NCBI GenBank assembly: GCA_963681505.1
Contig: OY811972.1
Span: forward strand, 9,008,775-9,072,774
DNA length: 64,000 bases
Direction: 5' to 3'
Source of the DNA: Eunapius fragilis
Lineage: Eukaryota; Porifera; Demospongiae; Spongillida; Spongillidae
Shown here: piece after piece, positions 45,241 through 58,700 of the stretch
Layout: every line of letters starts with the position of its first letter
How positions within the stretch are numbered: the first letter of the stretch is position 1
Notes under the pieces: model-generated
What the model was told of the DNA's origin: nothing
Database searches by the model: none
The model's input: the letters and a program-made list of their open reading frames with translations, nothing else
Made by a program: the position numbers and the translations under genes

Positions 45241-45418
45241 GTTTATGAATTGTAACAAATTATTAGGCTCAGTTAATCAATTGTGAGCTATAATTAAGCC
45301 TACACATAAAATATTGTATGTACACCAATTGTTTATGAATTGTAACAAATTATTAGGCTCAGTTAATCAATTGTGAGCAATAATTAAGCCTACACATAAA
45401 ATATTGTATGTACACCAG
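45241..45418. repeat. 90-bp tandem duplication
   Basis: Unit GTTTATGAATTGTAACAAAT... starts at 45241 and 45331; the copies differ by about one base. A single unit occurs at 46,530-46,618. Confidence 0.85.
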
Positions 45419-45874
45419 ACTTGTGTACAGTTACTGTGTTCAATAAATGTGTACAATTCATTATCAGCTATTATTAGACATACACATGCACACTTGTACA
45501 ATAGTATACAATGTATCACATTGTTAAGCTTATAAATTACTGTGGCCATTTGTGTAAAAAAAAATTCTTAAAGGCTCACCCATTATGAATGTAAATTAAA
45601 TGTGTCAATGTTAAGCAATTATTAGTTCACTAATTACAGTACTGTGTGTAAAATCATTTAGACAATTTTCACCAGTTAACCAGTCGTGCACAAGTACATG
45701 TACCTGTGTATAATTGTTAGACACATTGGCTAGTGTCCAGACAAAACTAAACCAGGGCATACCACTGTGTTGCTAAACACCACCTTGGTCAGGTGCATCA
45801 TTTGTGTTAATGTCAGTTTAGTACATTTGCATTTGTACAATTATAAATTACTAGAAGTTAATAATTGTACAAAT

Positions 45875-45876
<2 letters not shown>

Positions 45877-45909
<33 letters not shown>
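45877..45909. repeat. (AC)n microsatellite
   Basis: About 16 AC units, the reverse complement in context of the GT run at 455-471 of the first repeat block. Confidence 0.9.
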
Positions 45910-45911
<2 letters not shown>

Positions 45912-46769
45912 GATTTAACACAATGGTTGAATCATAGTCTGCAGTCAAATTAAAATATCATGGTCTTCTATCTCAAATTGACCCAAAAATTGTAACGCTC
46001 ACAAAGGCTGTGTTCACCATACATGTAGGTGACGTCACCAATAATTGTATTTGTGTGTGTTCACCCAGTACATGTATGCAGGGTTAATAAACTATTTAGA
46101 CATGTACATGTGTCTAGACACGATTGTATATTTACAAATAATTTCACAACTGTGAACAAGTAGTTAAAAACCTATTGGGTTAATTTTTGCCGTGGTTAAA
46201 AATTGTGCGAAGTGTGCGTTACTTATATGGGTTCACCAATTAGGGAAACTTCATAGGCTGTGTTCGCCAACAGTGTATTGTACAATTATTGTGTGAATGC
46301 TACGCTCACCAATTGTGGAAAATTATTGCTTCTACATGTACATGGTGTGTTTAAAAATTATATGCTATTGGTGGACACACAGTTTACATAATTCTTGACC
46401 ACAAGTACAAGTTAGTTAACCCAATAGGTTATCAACTGAATATGCTTAATGGTAAAAGTATGAACCTATACATGTAGTACAGTTTTTCCTATTAAAATTG
46501 CGCACATAATTTGCGAGTGTTCACCAATTGTTTATGAATTGTAACAAATTATTAGGCTCAGTTAATCAATTGTGAGCTATAATTAAGCCTACACATAAAA
46601 TATTGTATGTACACCAGACTTGTGTACAGTTACTGTGTTCAATAATTGTGTATAATACATGTGTTCTCCAAATTGTGTACATGTATGTGTACAACAGTTT
46701 GTACAATTACAGGTTCCAATTAACTTAAGAGACAGATAGTAATTGTAGTGCCTTTTAGTTGTGAGTATG

Positions 46770-49436
46770 TATCTGCTGCTGTGTATCGTATAATAACTTT
46801 GGAATTTGATTATCGAACAAACTAATTATGTGGGTGTGTTCACCAAATACAATGCATCACATGTAGACTGTGCTAATCATTTGAAAACTGTTTTCCCAAA
46901 TTAGCATTAACCCTTCACTACAATGTAGGGTCACCAAATCGGTATAATAAAGACACATGTACATGTATGTTTATCAATTGCACATAAAATTAGTTGGCCA
47001 ATATTTATCCAACCAGGGGATGTGTTATCACTAATATGCTAAATGTAACCATCAGAGCACAAAGGGATGCTAGCAAATCAAAAAACTGACATTTCGACAA
47101 TTATATTAATTAGGTATATGGGGGTGAATATCTCTCTAGTGAGGATGGTAGCTAGGGTCATCGAAAGTAGAAGAATTGTTCCAGGTTTAAACTTAATAAT
47201 CAATATTAAAACAATCATCATTTGATTTTGATGAGTTATCATTTATTGTACTCACCAAAATAGTCTCGTAGACCAGACAGACCTACATCGTCATTCAATG
47301 ATGAAGTTGGGTGTGGCCCGTCTAGGCACAGCGATCGATATACTTTACTGGCTCAGCTCACCAAGTGTGTAGCGGTATTGGGCCTACAGTATGTTTACCA
47401 AATGTGTACAACTATTAGTCCCGTGTTCTCCAGTGAGTTGCGTGAAAATATCAGACACTTAATTTTGTCTCAAACTCAATCCTTTAGGCCAATAGTTATA
47501 ACAATACCCTCACCCGGCGGATGTACCAGGAAGCATGCAGGAAGTCAGGCACAAACAACAACCTATATTAGCGCTAAGACGTCTTACCTGCAATGGAATC
47601 CCATCCTTTAGGAAGCACTCCCACTGTAATAGAGCTCCATCAATCGAGTAAACAGATGCCTAATTGACGCGCAAATTTTAATTTTTACCATGATAGATTA
47701 ATAGCCAACTTACATTTGTATATTATTCAGCATAAATTAGTGCGGTACAGTATAGATGGTACAGGTCTTTGGATGTTGTATAGTATAATACCTAATGTAG
47801 CTCTCCACGTGCACATAAGCTTAAGCCAGTAAGATGTCAATGATTTGATTACATGTAGCTGCATGTGTTAATACATGCATATATTACGCTATAAAGTTAG
47901 ATATGGGTTCTAATACACACCTTGGCATAAGATTATAATCTAGAAGAGCGCCTGTCTAACCTGAGAACTGAACCACACATGATAACATTTGTTGGATCGA
48001 TAGAACTTCTCTAAGGCCATGAAGCTTCTGCCTTAGTAGTGTGCGTTCTTCAGTATTTTTCTTAACGTTTTTTTTTTACACAACGAAATTTACAAGCATC
48101 AAATAACAATGCAGAGGCTAGCTTCAGACGACACCAGATATGATATAATGGCCCTAGCTGCAGGCCACACTAAGTTAAGGTGACAATACTAGTAAAGATT
48201 ATCAAGCCGTGACCACATGACGTTGTGGCAAGACATGCAGCCAGCCACCAGAGGAAGGCTTTCTGTGCTCCCTTGCCCCAACAACAGTAAGCCTCAGCTT
48301 TATGTGTTATGCTCACCCAGTCCATTTGATGGCATTGGCATCATAAAAAGCTATGCAGACCCACAAGTCAGATCCACTTCCAAGATTTTTAGCAGTGATG
48401 GAACAGCGAGGTTAAAAGCAGCGGGCTTGTCACATTCCCCAGCAGTCTGGAACAAATACACATTAGTGGGACGCGACTGAGGACATGTGAAACCAGCTTC
48501 AATTACCCTGAGGCAAGTGTGCCTGTAGGAGGTAGCATAGATAATCCTCAGCCTGTTGTGTTGATATGGTCACTGCCATGCTTACAGTTGGCTCCATGGT
48601 GACCCAGAGGATCTAGTTACATGTAGAGGATCTGTCACAATGTGGAGCATTTATGAGGTCAATGTTTCAGTGCAGGAAAGCATGTTCTATAACAACAAAG
48701 TGAATTTAACACTCATCTTGACTGGAATTCCAATAGAGAAACCCACAAGTGCATCATTGTTGGCCGCAGTACCTTTATATACAAAAGTCTTGAGAGATTG
48801 GTTGACCTCAGTCCTGGTCTTGAGAAATTGGTCACTGTTTTAGGGGTTATGCTTTTTGTATCCTACACAACTAGAATATATAGGCTAGTGTGCAGGAGTC
48901 ACATGGGTGCACACCATTTTTGTGTCCTCCTGCAGAAGTCATGTTTCTCAGCTTCTGCACTTCTCCATGTCAACCAATCAGCTTTGGATCTGAGGGCACA
49001 CGGCCCATATGCATCAAGGAGCAGCTACAATAGTTTTAGTCGTATTTGAATGGGCAGATAAAAAAACAATGCTTACTTGACATATCTATGCTCTAATCAT
49101 TAGCTGGAGATTATGTTGGCTCCAGTACAGAATGCTCCAGTAGGTAGTCTGGTAGCACAAAGATGACATTATAAATCCTGGTAGGTAATTCCCATATATT
49201 GGCACCATGGTTACATGCCACAGACCACACTTTTGCCCATGGTGTACAAAACATCATTATATGTAAATACATGTACATTGCAATACATCATCATCATACA
49301 TACATGTACATTCATCAGTTGAACTATTTATAGCTACAAATGTACTAACAGTCTAAGCTAGAACAGCATATCACACAACACTCCAACACTACACTACCTC
49401 CATGCTACAAACACACCATTGCTACTTCTAAATATG
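46770..49436. other. 3' flank of gene copy B, duplicated from 1.1-4.7 kb
   Basis: Collinear with 1,115-4,700 with indels. Apart from the LINE scrap at 48,210-48,480, no gene is recognised. The block 48,640-48,840 is conserved with 3,720-3,900. Confidence 0.6.
48210..48480 (-). pseudogene. LINE nuclease-region scrap
   Basis: The minus strand reads DKPAAFNLAVPSLLKILEVD, a diverged version of GKPAAFDLTV in the LINE at 12.9 kb. Stops follow. I do not see an equivalent in the A flank, so it may be an insertion private to B. Confidence 0.5.
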
Positions 49437-49705
49437 CTACAGTCGATACAATGTCTTTAAATGTTTAGCCAGGACCACATGGTCACAGGATGAGAGGGCA
49501 TCAATCAGCTTCTTCCAGGAGCATGACGTGTCTGATTCCAACCAGAACTGAATAAGATGGCGTCGGCAATCCGCAACTTGTCCACGATTATTAATATCAA
49601 TTTCTTCCATCTTTGTAAGGCTAATATGTAGCTGGGTTCCCAGTGACTTCCAATCCACCACGTCTTTAAGAGCACTGAGTACATTTTTATGAGTAAAAGT
49701 ATGAT
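49437..49705 (-). CDS. Copy B Death-domain exon
   Basis: 269 nt, acceptor TTTCTTCAG, phase 1 entry, stop TAG. Same helices as copy A, with LKDVVDWKSLGTQL, KMEEID and IQFWLES. Ends in LYRL. Confidence 0.8.
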
Positions 49706-52700
49706 CTGAAGAAAGACAGAAATAAATAGGTGATGAAGAATACAAAAATTCATATAAACAGACAAGTGCATGTAAAAGTACTCCACTTCCTAACAACGCT
49801 GTCACGCATGGCACAAATTGTGATAGTAATAAACTACAAACATACCATTTGAATATTTTCTTTCCTCTGCAATCCATACAGTGTGATTAGAGGTAAGGTC
49901 CATGTCCGTAGAACAGCTGGTACATGATGCCAGGTTAGGGTCACTATCATATGGTGTGGCCACACCTTTGCAAGATTTATTAGAACAGGCAAAGCCATCT
50001 TTGAGGAGCTTCAAACTATGATAACGGAGAACATCACTACATTTTTTAATACCATCATATATCAGCCTTCGTATTCTGGGACAGGCTGTGGGAACGTCTT
50101 GTGCAGAATCAAGGTGCACCTCTATGAATAATGAGGAATCAATAATGGTGAATTGGGCTGGAAACTTTCTACATTTGAAAGACACGCAGTTCCTATAAAG
50201 ACAAACTGGTACTTTATTCACCTCTAAAACTGAACATTCTGTCTGAATGGAAGAAACTAAGCAACTGAACAATCCAAATGGAACAAGATCATTTTGGAGG
50301 TGCAATAGGAGAGGTTGTGCTGATGCATTATGTCGTCTGATGCTCTCAGGACTAAGAGGGTCCAAAAGAGCTGGCATCAAGTAGTCACCACCTTCCAATG
50401 GAACCATAATGAAGAGGTGGCACATGAGGGCAGTGAAATGCTCTACATTAAATACATCATCCAAAAAATGCTTCTCGAAGCGATTAAAATAAAGAAAATC
50501 TGTGCTGACAATACCATGGTCCCTGAACTTAGAGCACCATGCATTCTTTACACCAGCAATGCCCAACACTTCACCTCCAGCCAGCTCATGTTTACACTGG
50601 ACTAGGTCTGAGATGATGTTTAGGATAACTTGGGGATCACAGAACACTATGCTGCGAAGAGAGGGTACATTATGGTACCATAGCAACAGGTTATATTTGA
50701 CCATGTGCAGGAGAGCTGCTTCTAGGGCTTGCTCATCCATACCTAAGCTCCGTGCCAGCTGAAGACATCTATGAAGGCTGATAACACCTCTTACAGCTGT
50801 ATGCTTTATCTGCATCTCTAGACCAAACCACTTTATAGGCAGGGAAGGAGTGGCTTCATCATTGAAGTGATCTACTATTGCATGCCTTAGCTCACCAGCT
50901 ACCTTTTGGTCATAGGAATCAGGGTTTGCACCATTTATATCCCAGATTACGTCCACACCATTCTTGCATATCAGGTATTCTGAATTCACCATTTGCTTGA
51001 TGACATCACCTTTACCCCCCTTTGTTTCTGAACACTTATCCTCCTCATCGCGGTGAGTTCCTACTACAAACAAATGAGGACGGAAATCTCTGGCATGTGC
51101 AGCTCTCACACACTGCTCCAACACCTGCTTGTGGGAAGATGGAGACTTGTACGGATTTCCTACTGGTTGACTGTCCTTTCCGTAGAAATAGATCATAGGG
51201 CAGTGGTTGAGACTTTCAGAAAGGTTTATAGCATAGAGAACAACAGAAACATCTTGAACAAAGACTGGTAAGAGCTCAAGAAACTGGGGCTGACCACCAC
51301 TGTCAATGAACTGGACCAATCTAACGTTTAACACTTTCTTACTGCTTATATTTTTGAATGCTTCTATGAATAGACTATCTACTTCTCCAGTAGCTAGATT
51401 ATCAAACACATCACGGTCACTATGATGCTCTGCTTCCAATGGTTCTAGGGTAGATGGTTTAGGAGCTGTCTTAGCTGGTTGAGAACTTTTATTAGTGAGG
51501 TTCTCTGAAGCCATTGGAAGTGATGGAGGTTGAGGTATCTGGGTTTTTGTAGGTGTAGGCTTCAAATGGTATGCACTTGCAAGGACCTGCATCAGCTTAG
51601 CCTCATCAATAACCTCCCACCTACCTGGATCATTCTCATCCACACCTGCTAGTATGGACTTGACAGAGCCAACAAATGCCTGTACTGGGTTATCTGCCAG
51701 TCCTGTGCTAACACGACCGGTGGATTTATCATTACCAACTGGTAGGAGGAGCCTCTTGAGGTGGGTCTTCCCCACACCTGCTATCCCAAGCACCAGGCAT
51801 TTGATAATCGATATATTTACTGAACCTTCCTTCATAGCTTCTTCATACAATTTTGTTGCATCTGATAGAGGTAGAAATTCATATTTACGCAAAAGCAACA
51901 CATTTGAAGATCACCATCACTGCATGGGATTATGTGTCTCTTTTCATCAGATCTTAAGTGTGTTTGGCCCAATAATACCTCACAGTTGCCACTTCATAAG
52001 GGTGGTAAGGGTTGTTACATTTTATGTACTTCATATTACATCATCATTTAGAAAGTGCTCATTAAATTACCATATATTGCACAATAACTAGACACACTTA
52101 GGATATTTCAGGATATTTCAGTTTACTTGTTATAAATATGAGGGAAAACAATCAGCCACATGCAAGGGTTGATTGTTACAGAATGAAGCTTTGACAGCCT
52201 TTTAAAAATAGACATCCAGTCCTTGGTACATTGCAACAACTGGCCCTATGCCCTGCTGGGAGAACCATTCCCATCGTGTCACCATAATGCTTTGCTCAGT
52301 TGGAATAGATATTAATGCACTACACAGCAAGCCCATGTATTGTTCATTATGCAACTCAAATATTTATATATGAGATAATGGAGTTGCATCATGTACAACA
52401 GTTAGAATTGTAGCCACCCCACCAGCCCAATGACGAATGCACATGTAGGGAGATGGTCATCACACTGGTTGGTTGTCATCATTGCAACAATAAAAATTAA
52501 TGAAACTTTGCTAATGATACTGTGCTCAAATATTTAAAATTTCATCCCACTAAGTGTACCAGTGATGGTCCTCCCTATCAAGTGTGAAATGGTACACTTC
52601 CCTCTAAATTTATTGTTACATTACCCAAACTAGGCAGAGTTACAAACAAATAACTCAAAGGTAAAATACAAAGACAACTGGTCTGACCCATCAGAAGCCA

Positions 52701-55700
52701 ACATATTTAGAGTCAGCTGAGTCACTTCTCAATGCAATTGAAAAAAAAAAGTGTTTGCTATATGTACATGTACTGTACAAGTAACAGGACTACAGTGTAC
52801 ATATACATAAAACTAAGCTCCAATGCAATATACAGGTCTAAACAACAGGTGACATGGACAGCTTACCAGCAAGCTGCTTTCTCTGCTGATCAAGAGCACT
52901 TTTATCAGCCATGACATGCAGGGGACTTCCCCCACTCCAAGGTGTCAGTGGTCTTAGGGATACCTTCACACACTGACCATACAGGTCCACCAAACCATAC
53001 ACACCCATGGGGACAGTGCAGGGAAGTGTGACCATGTGGGCACCATTAATGAAGAGGTGCAAGGTACCAGAGTTTGTGTACAGCAGTCCAACTGTGTCCC
53101 CAACCTTTAGGTCATGGAAATCGATTTCATCAGGCAGTTGATCCACTTCCTGGTGATATTAATACATATATAAGTGTTGGCATGAGGTGCATGTATTTAT
53201 ATGAACCAGTTCATTCATTGCAGATGTACAATTGATATACATCTAATGAATGTCAAAAAACATTTCTTAAATGTACAGGTACATGCCCATGTGGAATAAT
53301 TGGTGATAGTATCACTACATGCTTAATTTAACATGTATTTTGTGCCCTGTAGCAATACAAGGTGTTTCTCGATCCCTCCCTCTCCCTTAAGAACTCGGCA
53401 AGAGGATCACACTCAGAATGCTACCCAATATATTTGGCAGCATCTTTCTATTGCTATCCAGAGGGAGCCTCATATTGACCAGCTAGTGAATAGTTTGATT
53501 CAAATACATGTACATGTACATATACATACATACAATAATCATTGAGACGTACAATTTTCTGTTTAATACAATTTTCTGTTTAATACAATGGCGGCATGGA
53601 CTACTCTATAGCACACACAACAGATGTACACATGTACATGAACTAAACAGTGTCATACCTGCCCTCCAGCATACAGAGCTAAGGATGGTTTGCCATTAAC
53701 TGATGATGTCACAATAAAACTTTGTCCCAACAACTGCTTTACATTGTCCACAGAAACCACCTGTGCTGTACTTTGTGTAGTGACTCCAATGGACAGAGAG
53801 CCACTCCATTTGGAGTCCACCTGCATAATCTCCACCTATTGATGTGTAATCAGTATGCAATGTATAATATCAATTGTATGAAATATGCACACACTTGCAG
53901 TGTTAGCAATTGCCAGAATTGCATGTATGCATCTGTATACATGATGTACAAGAAAGGCACCAACAGGATAAAATAAAGCCACACAAAATCAGATATACTG
54001 TACCAACAAATAAGATATTTTCCCCCCACAAACCAAGAATAATAAACATAGATGAGTGCAGATATATTTATACAGGCATGATAAATGAACACTGTAATAT
54101 GTACAGTATAATTCAATGTCATCCCAAGGTCAATTGTATACCCGGGTGTATAATCTAAAGCAGCCAAGATAACATGCACGAAAGTCACAACACTCACAAC
54201 TGAGGCACCACATGTCAGTGAGGGACAACAGTATGTGGTGACAATGTCTAAACCTGTCATCTCACCTGAAAGATGACATCACTAGGAAGAGGAGCAGAAG
54301 TAACCACAATGCCTCTTGAGTTGTTATTAAATCTGCAGGCCACTTGTCCTCCATGTTCAAGTCTGATATTGTCACCATGTGTGGAGGCAAATGTGACCAA
54401 CCTATTGAGAGGGAATATTGGAGGGAAGAGATAGGGGAGGAGATAGAGTGGAGTGTGAAGGATCATGAATACATTTGGTGGTACAAATGTTTACTCTTTG
54501 TGTTCCACTGGCTGCTTTATCTGTAAACAGACAAATATACATTTCATAATGACATGTAATCCAGACCAAACACATAAAAATCATATGCCATGGAAGCATA
54601 CATCTCCTAATTCAAAAGTAACAACAGTGCTCCTCCCCATACTTGTAGTATCCTGACCTCTTATCAAGATTACCTGTAGCTCCCACCACTATTAATATTG
54701 TTGTGAATTAGCAGTGTGTTGCAACTATTTGACTGTCTGTGTACATACATGTACATACATGTACATGTATTGTACTGCAGGGTGGTCCATTAGACCTTTT
54801 GTGTTGCCCTGGTGACCTACATGCATACTGCGCTGACTATTAACTCATCCCCAGACCACACATAATCCAGGCTACTCACCTCTGAAGGCTTCAGGTTATT
54901 CTGTTCAGTTAGGCCATCATCCTGAAGTAGTACATGGGAATATGTACATCATTGATGGTATACAACAACACATGCAACATTTGGTGCTCATGGAAACACT
55001 ACATGTATACCATCAGATGTCTTTATTTTATCTTCAGTGTGTATTGACAAAACTCAGATTTAATAGCATATGATTTCAAAATGGAGTTTATTTTCTTATG
55101 TCTCTGAGTTTAATCATAGCCAAATACATAATTAAAATATATAAATTATACTGTGTTACGTACATACCATACAAATAACACACATACACTATAATTCATG
55201 GTCTACGACAGACAAATCATTGGCCTGCAAAGTCTGAGCATTTTGTCTCATTAACATAACCAACAAATGGCAATTTACAGCTCATGTAATGAAGTTAATG
55301 AAGGTTGGTGATTGTCTGCAGCAGACAACTAGTACTTTTCAGACTTCTTATTGAAATCAGTTATGTTAGACGTACATTACATGGAGGTCACAAGTGAGTC
55401 ACACAAGCAAGTAATTACATGTAAACAAGGGTTATGCAAAAGCACCTCACAGTACAATGTGGTCAACAGTGATACAGTTATAGATGATACATGTTGGTCT
55501 GGCAAAATGTACATAGCAAATTATCAAACATATACAGTATGACATCATAAAAAGGCTGATACTGTAGGGGATTATTTAGCTTAACACTCCTGAGTACCAA
55601 ACATCACACCAGCACACACACTAGGTGTCTATGTACATGCACACCTAACCTAACCTTGCTAATGTTAAGCTTCAGTAGTTCAATTATTTCCTTGTGACCC

Positions 55701-58700
55701 TTCTTCACTGCTATGTCCAGGGGTGTGCTCCCATCCTGAAGACCATACATGTACATGTACATGAGTGATATACATGTACTTATGCATGCCATCATGTGTG
55801 AATGGATATCAATACACTTGCATTTCTGCTAATACTGACATGCACTGAACTAAAAAATATGTCTTTCAATGTACATGTACATGTGTCTCCTGAGGTTACA
55901 GTCCTCCTGAGTATAACCATTTAAATTTAAATACATGTACATTGTGGCAAATAAAATATTGAAACCACATCTCTTGTGGAATAAAAATCTATTCAAGGCA
56001 CATGCAGTGTACATAATGTAACCACGAAAATATACAACAGGTCCAACAATGAATGTGTCACTAAGATTATATAATACAGGAATTGTGTAAAATAATTCAA
56101 AGGTAACAATAAGAGTACTATACAACCTCAATACATGTACATGTATCTGTAACATGTCCCCTAACTCCCTCACCACACCACATCCCTCCATATGCTCATA
56201 AGTCCACATCCCATCACATCTAAACATAACTTACCATACTGTAGATGACCATGGCCATTAATTTCCCCGAAACGTTTTATTCTAAATCATGTTATAGTAC
56301 CAGTACATGCTGACCACTTCATTGTAAATGAGCAGATCATTTCCTACCAACCTTATTAGCCTGATTGATATCAGCTCCTGCTTCAATGAGTTTCGTTACT
56401 ACTTCTAGGTGTCCATTGAAACTTGCTGTCCACAATGGACTCCGACCGTCCTAATATAAGAGTGATCAATGTAAATTACTTATTAATGACCAGTCCCTTT
56501 GTGGTTTACAAGTAATTGTTGTGCAAGTACATGTACACACACTTCAATTTAAGTCCAAATAAAAAATGATTGTGGATTTTGTTCATTCACAGCAATTTAC
56601 TAATCAATTTAGTTAATGAATTTATACATTTAGTTGTGTCAGCCAGACATTGTTTGGCAAATTTACTTCAGCTGACTAACCAGGTCAGTCAACAGAGGAG
56701 ACGGTCCACTATCTGCACATATTATGAATTGTATTATGTTGTTACGTCGTCTAAGTGGTTTGTGGTATGAATTATGAAGCTCTTGCCATTGATACTACAC
56801 AATGCACTAAAAGATCTTACATGTACTTGCATGTGGCATTTGTGGCTGGCATACACTATCAAAGAAACACTTGTGGCATAAATAAAAGACAAATAAACCT
56901 CAGTGTTGATAGCTGTTGTATGATAGTTATGTAACACACTTACCACCAGTTAGTAATATAAATAGAGTAAAAAAATAAATATCGCTGCCACATCATCAAA
57001 TGCATGCGGATATCAGGGGTTATCTAATTTTATTAACAAAAACGTGAGATGTTAGTCTTCCCTTCCCTTGATGTTTATATTTTTAAAACTTCTATATCAG
57101 CGCGAATTTATATGAGTAAATGCATCATGATCTGAAGATGTGAAGCATGCTCCCATACAAAGTCATAGTGGAATGACCCACACCTGAGTAACGTGCACAC
57201 TTCTTTAATCTAGATAGCACACCTTGTGTGTACATGTACATATATGTGTTGTGGGGGGGGAGGGGTGGGTAGCAATATTATTAATAGTGCATTTCGCCTT
57301 TTGCCACTACATCCTTATAACATCCCTCCATACCCTCATTAGTCCATATACATCTCTCCACAACTAAACATCACTTACATCAGATGTTGCTATATTCACT
57401 CCAGCACCAGCTCCCAACAAGGTCTGTACTACATCATGATGACCCTTCTGACTTGCAATAAACAGTGGAGTTGCATTGTTCTGGTAAGGAGAGAAGAAAC
57501 AAAGGCATCACAGATGCACATAAAAAAGGAAGAACAGTTTGAAAGTGAATATGAAGAAGAGAAGTGAATGAGAGAAGTACAGAGGGAGAAGGTGCATGTT
57601 GGGAGGGTGTAGAAATGACAACATCACCAGATCAGCTTGTATGTGTTGCAGTATGTACACTGTACATGTTGGTACACATGGGTTTGTGTTATTAGGGTAA
57701 GGACTGCTGTCATGGGTCTTGACCCAAATACATGTACATCTATAATTAATTATATTAATCATGATGGCCCTTCTCACTTGCCACAAGAAGTGCAGTTGAA
57801 TTGCTCTGGTAATGGGAAAAAGAACAGGCAGTGGAACCCCAGGTCCAGAACGACTCAAAGAGGGTAACAGAACCCCAGGGTGGTGCTCAGAAGCATAAGC
57901 AAGTCCAAGAGTTGGAACCAGAGACGGTACCAGTATCATGAAAGATTGTAAGCTCCTGAAGGACCAACCCCACGATGTTTGTCCACAGCATAGGGGTGCC
58001 AGAAAGGATGAACTGTTAGCAAAAAGGTGGAGCTGGAGAAAGGCCTGATCTCGACTTTCAGGGGGAGGGGGAGGTTTGTTAACTTCAGAAAACTGATGCA
58101 AGGAAATGCAGTCATCTAAGGGTTGACATCTGAGGACTCCCTCAAACATCCAGTAAAGGGGCAGTCAGGAAGGTGAAAGAGTGGAAACAGTTGGTCATTC
58201 CCAAAAAATGCTGAGAAGCAGCACAGAAGCTGGCACACGAAATTCCAATGGTAGAACACCTGGGAAAAAGATGAACTAGCCAGCAGTTTCTACTGGCCAA
58301 TATTAACAAGGATATGGCCAACATTAGTCGCAACTGTGCAACATGTCAGAAGGTCTGTGCACAACTGAAGAGGACAGCCTGTTCCACTCATCCCATTACC
58401 AATCATGTTGGAGCCCGTTCCATGGACATCGTTGGGCCCTCTACCAAGGAGTAGTAAAGGGCACAAATAGGGTTAATTGTACCACCCTAAATACCTTACC
58501 TTCTCACATTGAGATACCATTTCCCATATATATTCTCCAACTCTATTACACAAAATTGCATACCCTATGTAGTTCCGTTTATGAAATATGGCCACTCGCA
58601 TAATTAATTATTTTGATCACCTTTGTGAGTTCAAAAGAGCAGTACAGTACCAGCCCGATGATAGAGAAAATAAAGCGTATACATTGGGACTAAGCCAACT

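Larger units (their letters stand above)
42407..46770. repeat. TTCACCAATTGTG-type repeat region, right part
   Basis: Gene-free continuation of the AT-rich repeat field. Includes copies of the 1-kb block (42.8-43.4 and 44.2-45.2), a second copy of the 42.5-42.8 block at 43.82-44.09, and a part at 46.1-46.2 that carries the complement of the block near 180-250. No coding content recognised. Confidence 0.65.

Noticed and set aside
57508-58149. 213-codon minus-strand ORF at 57.5-58.15 kb
   Set aside because: It runs through the antisense of a Ty3 integrase relic and then an ankyrin-module intron; the plus strand explains the 3' part better.
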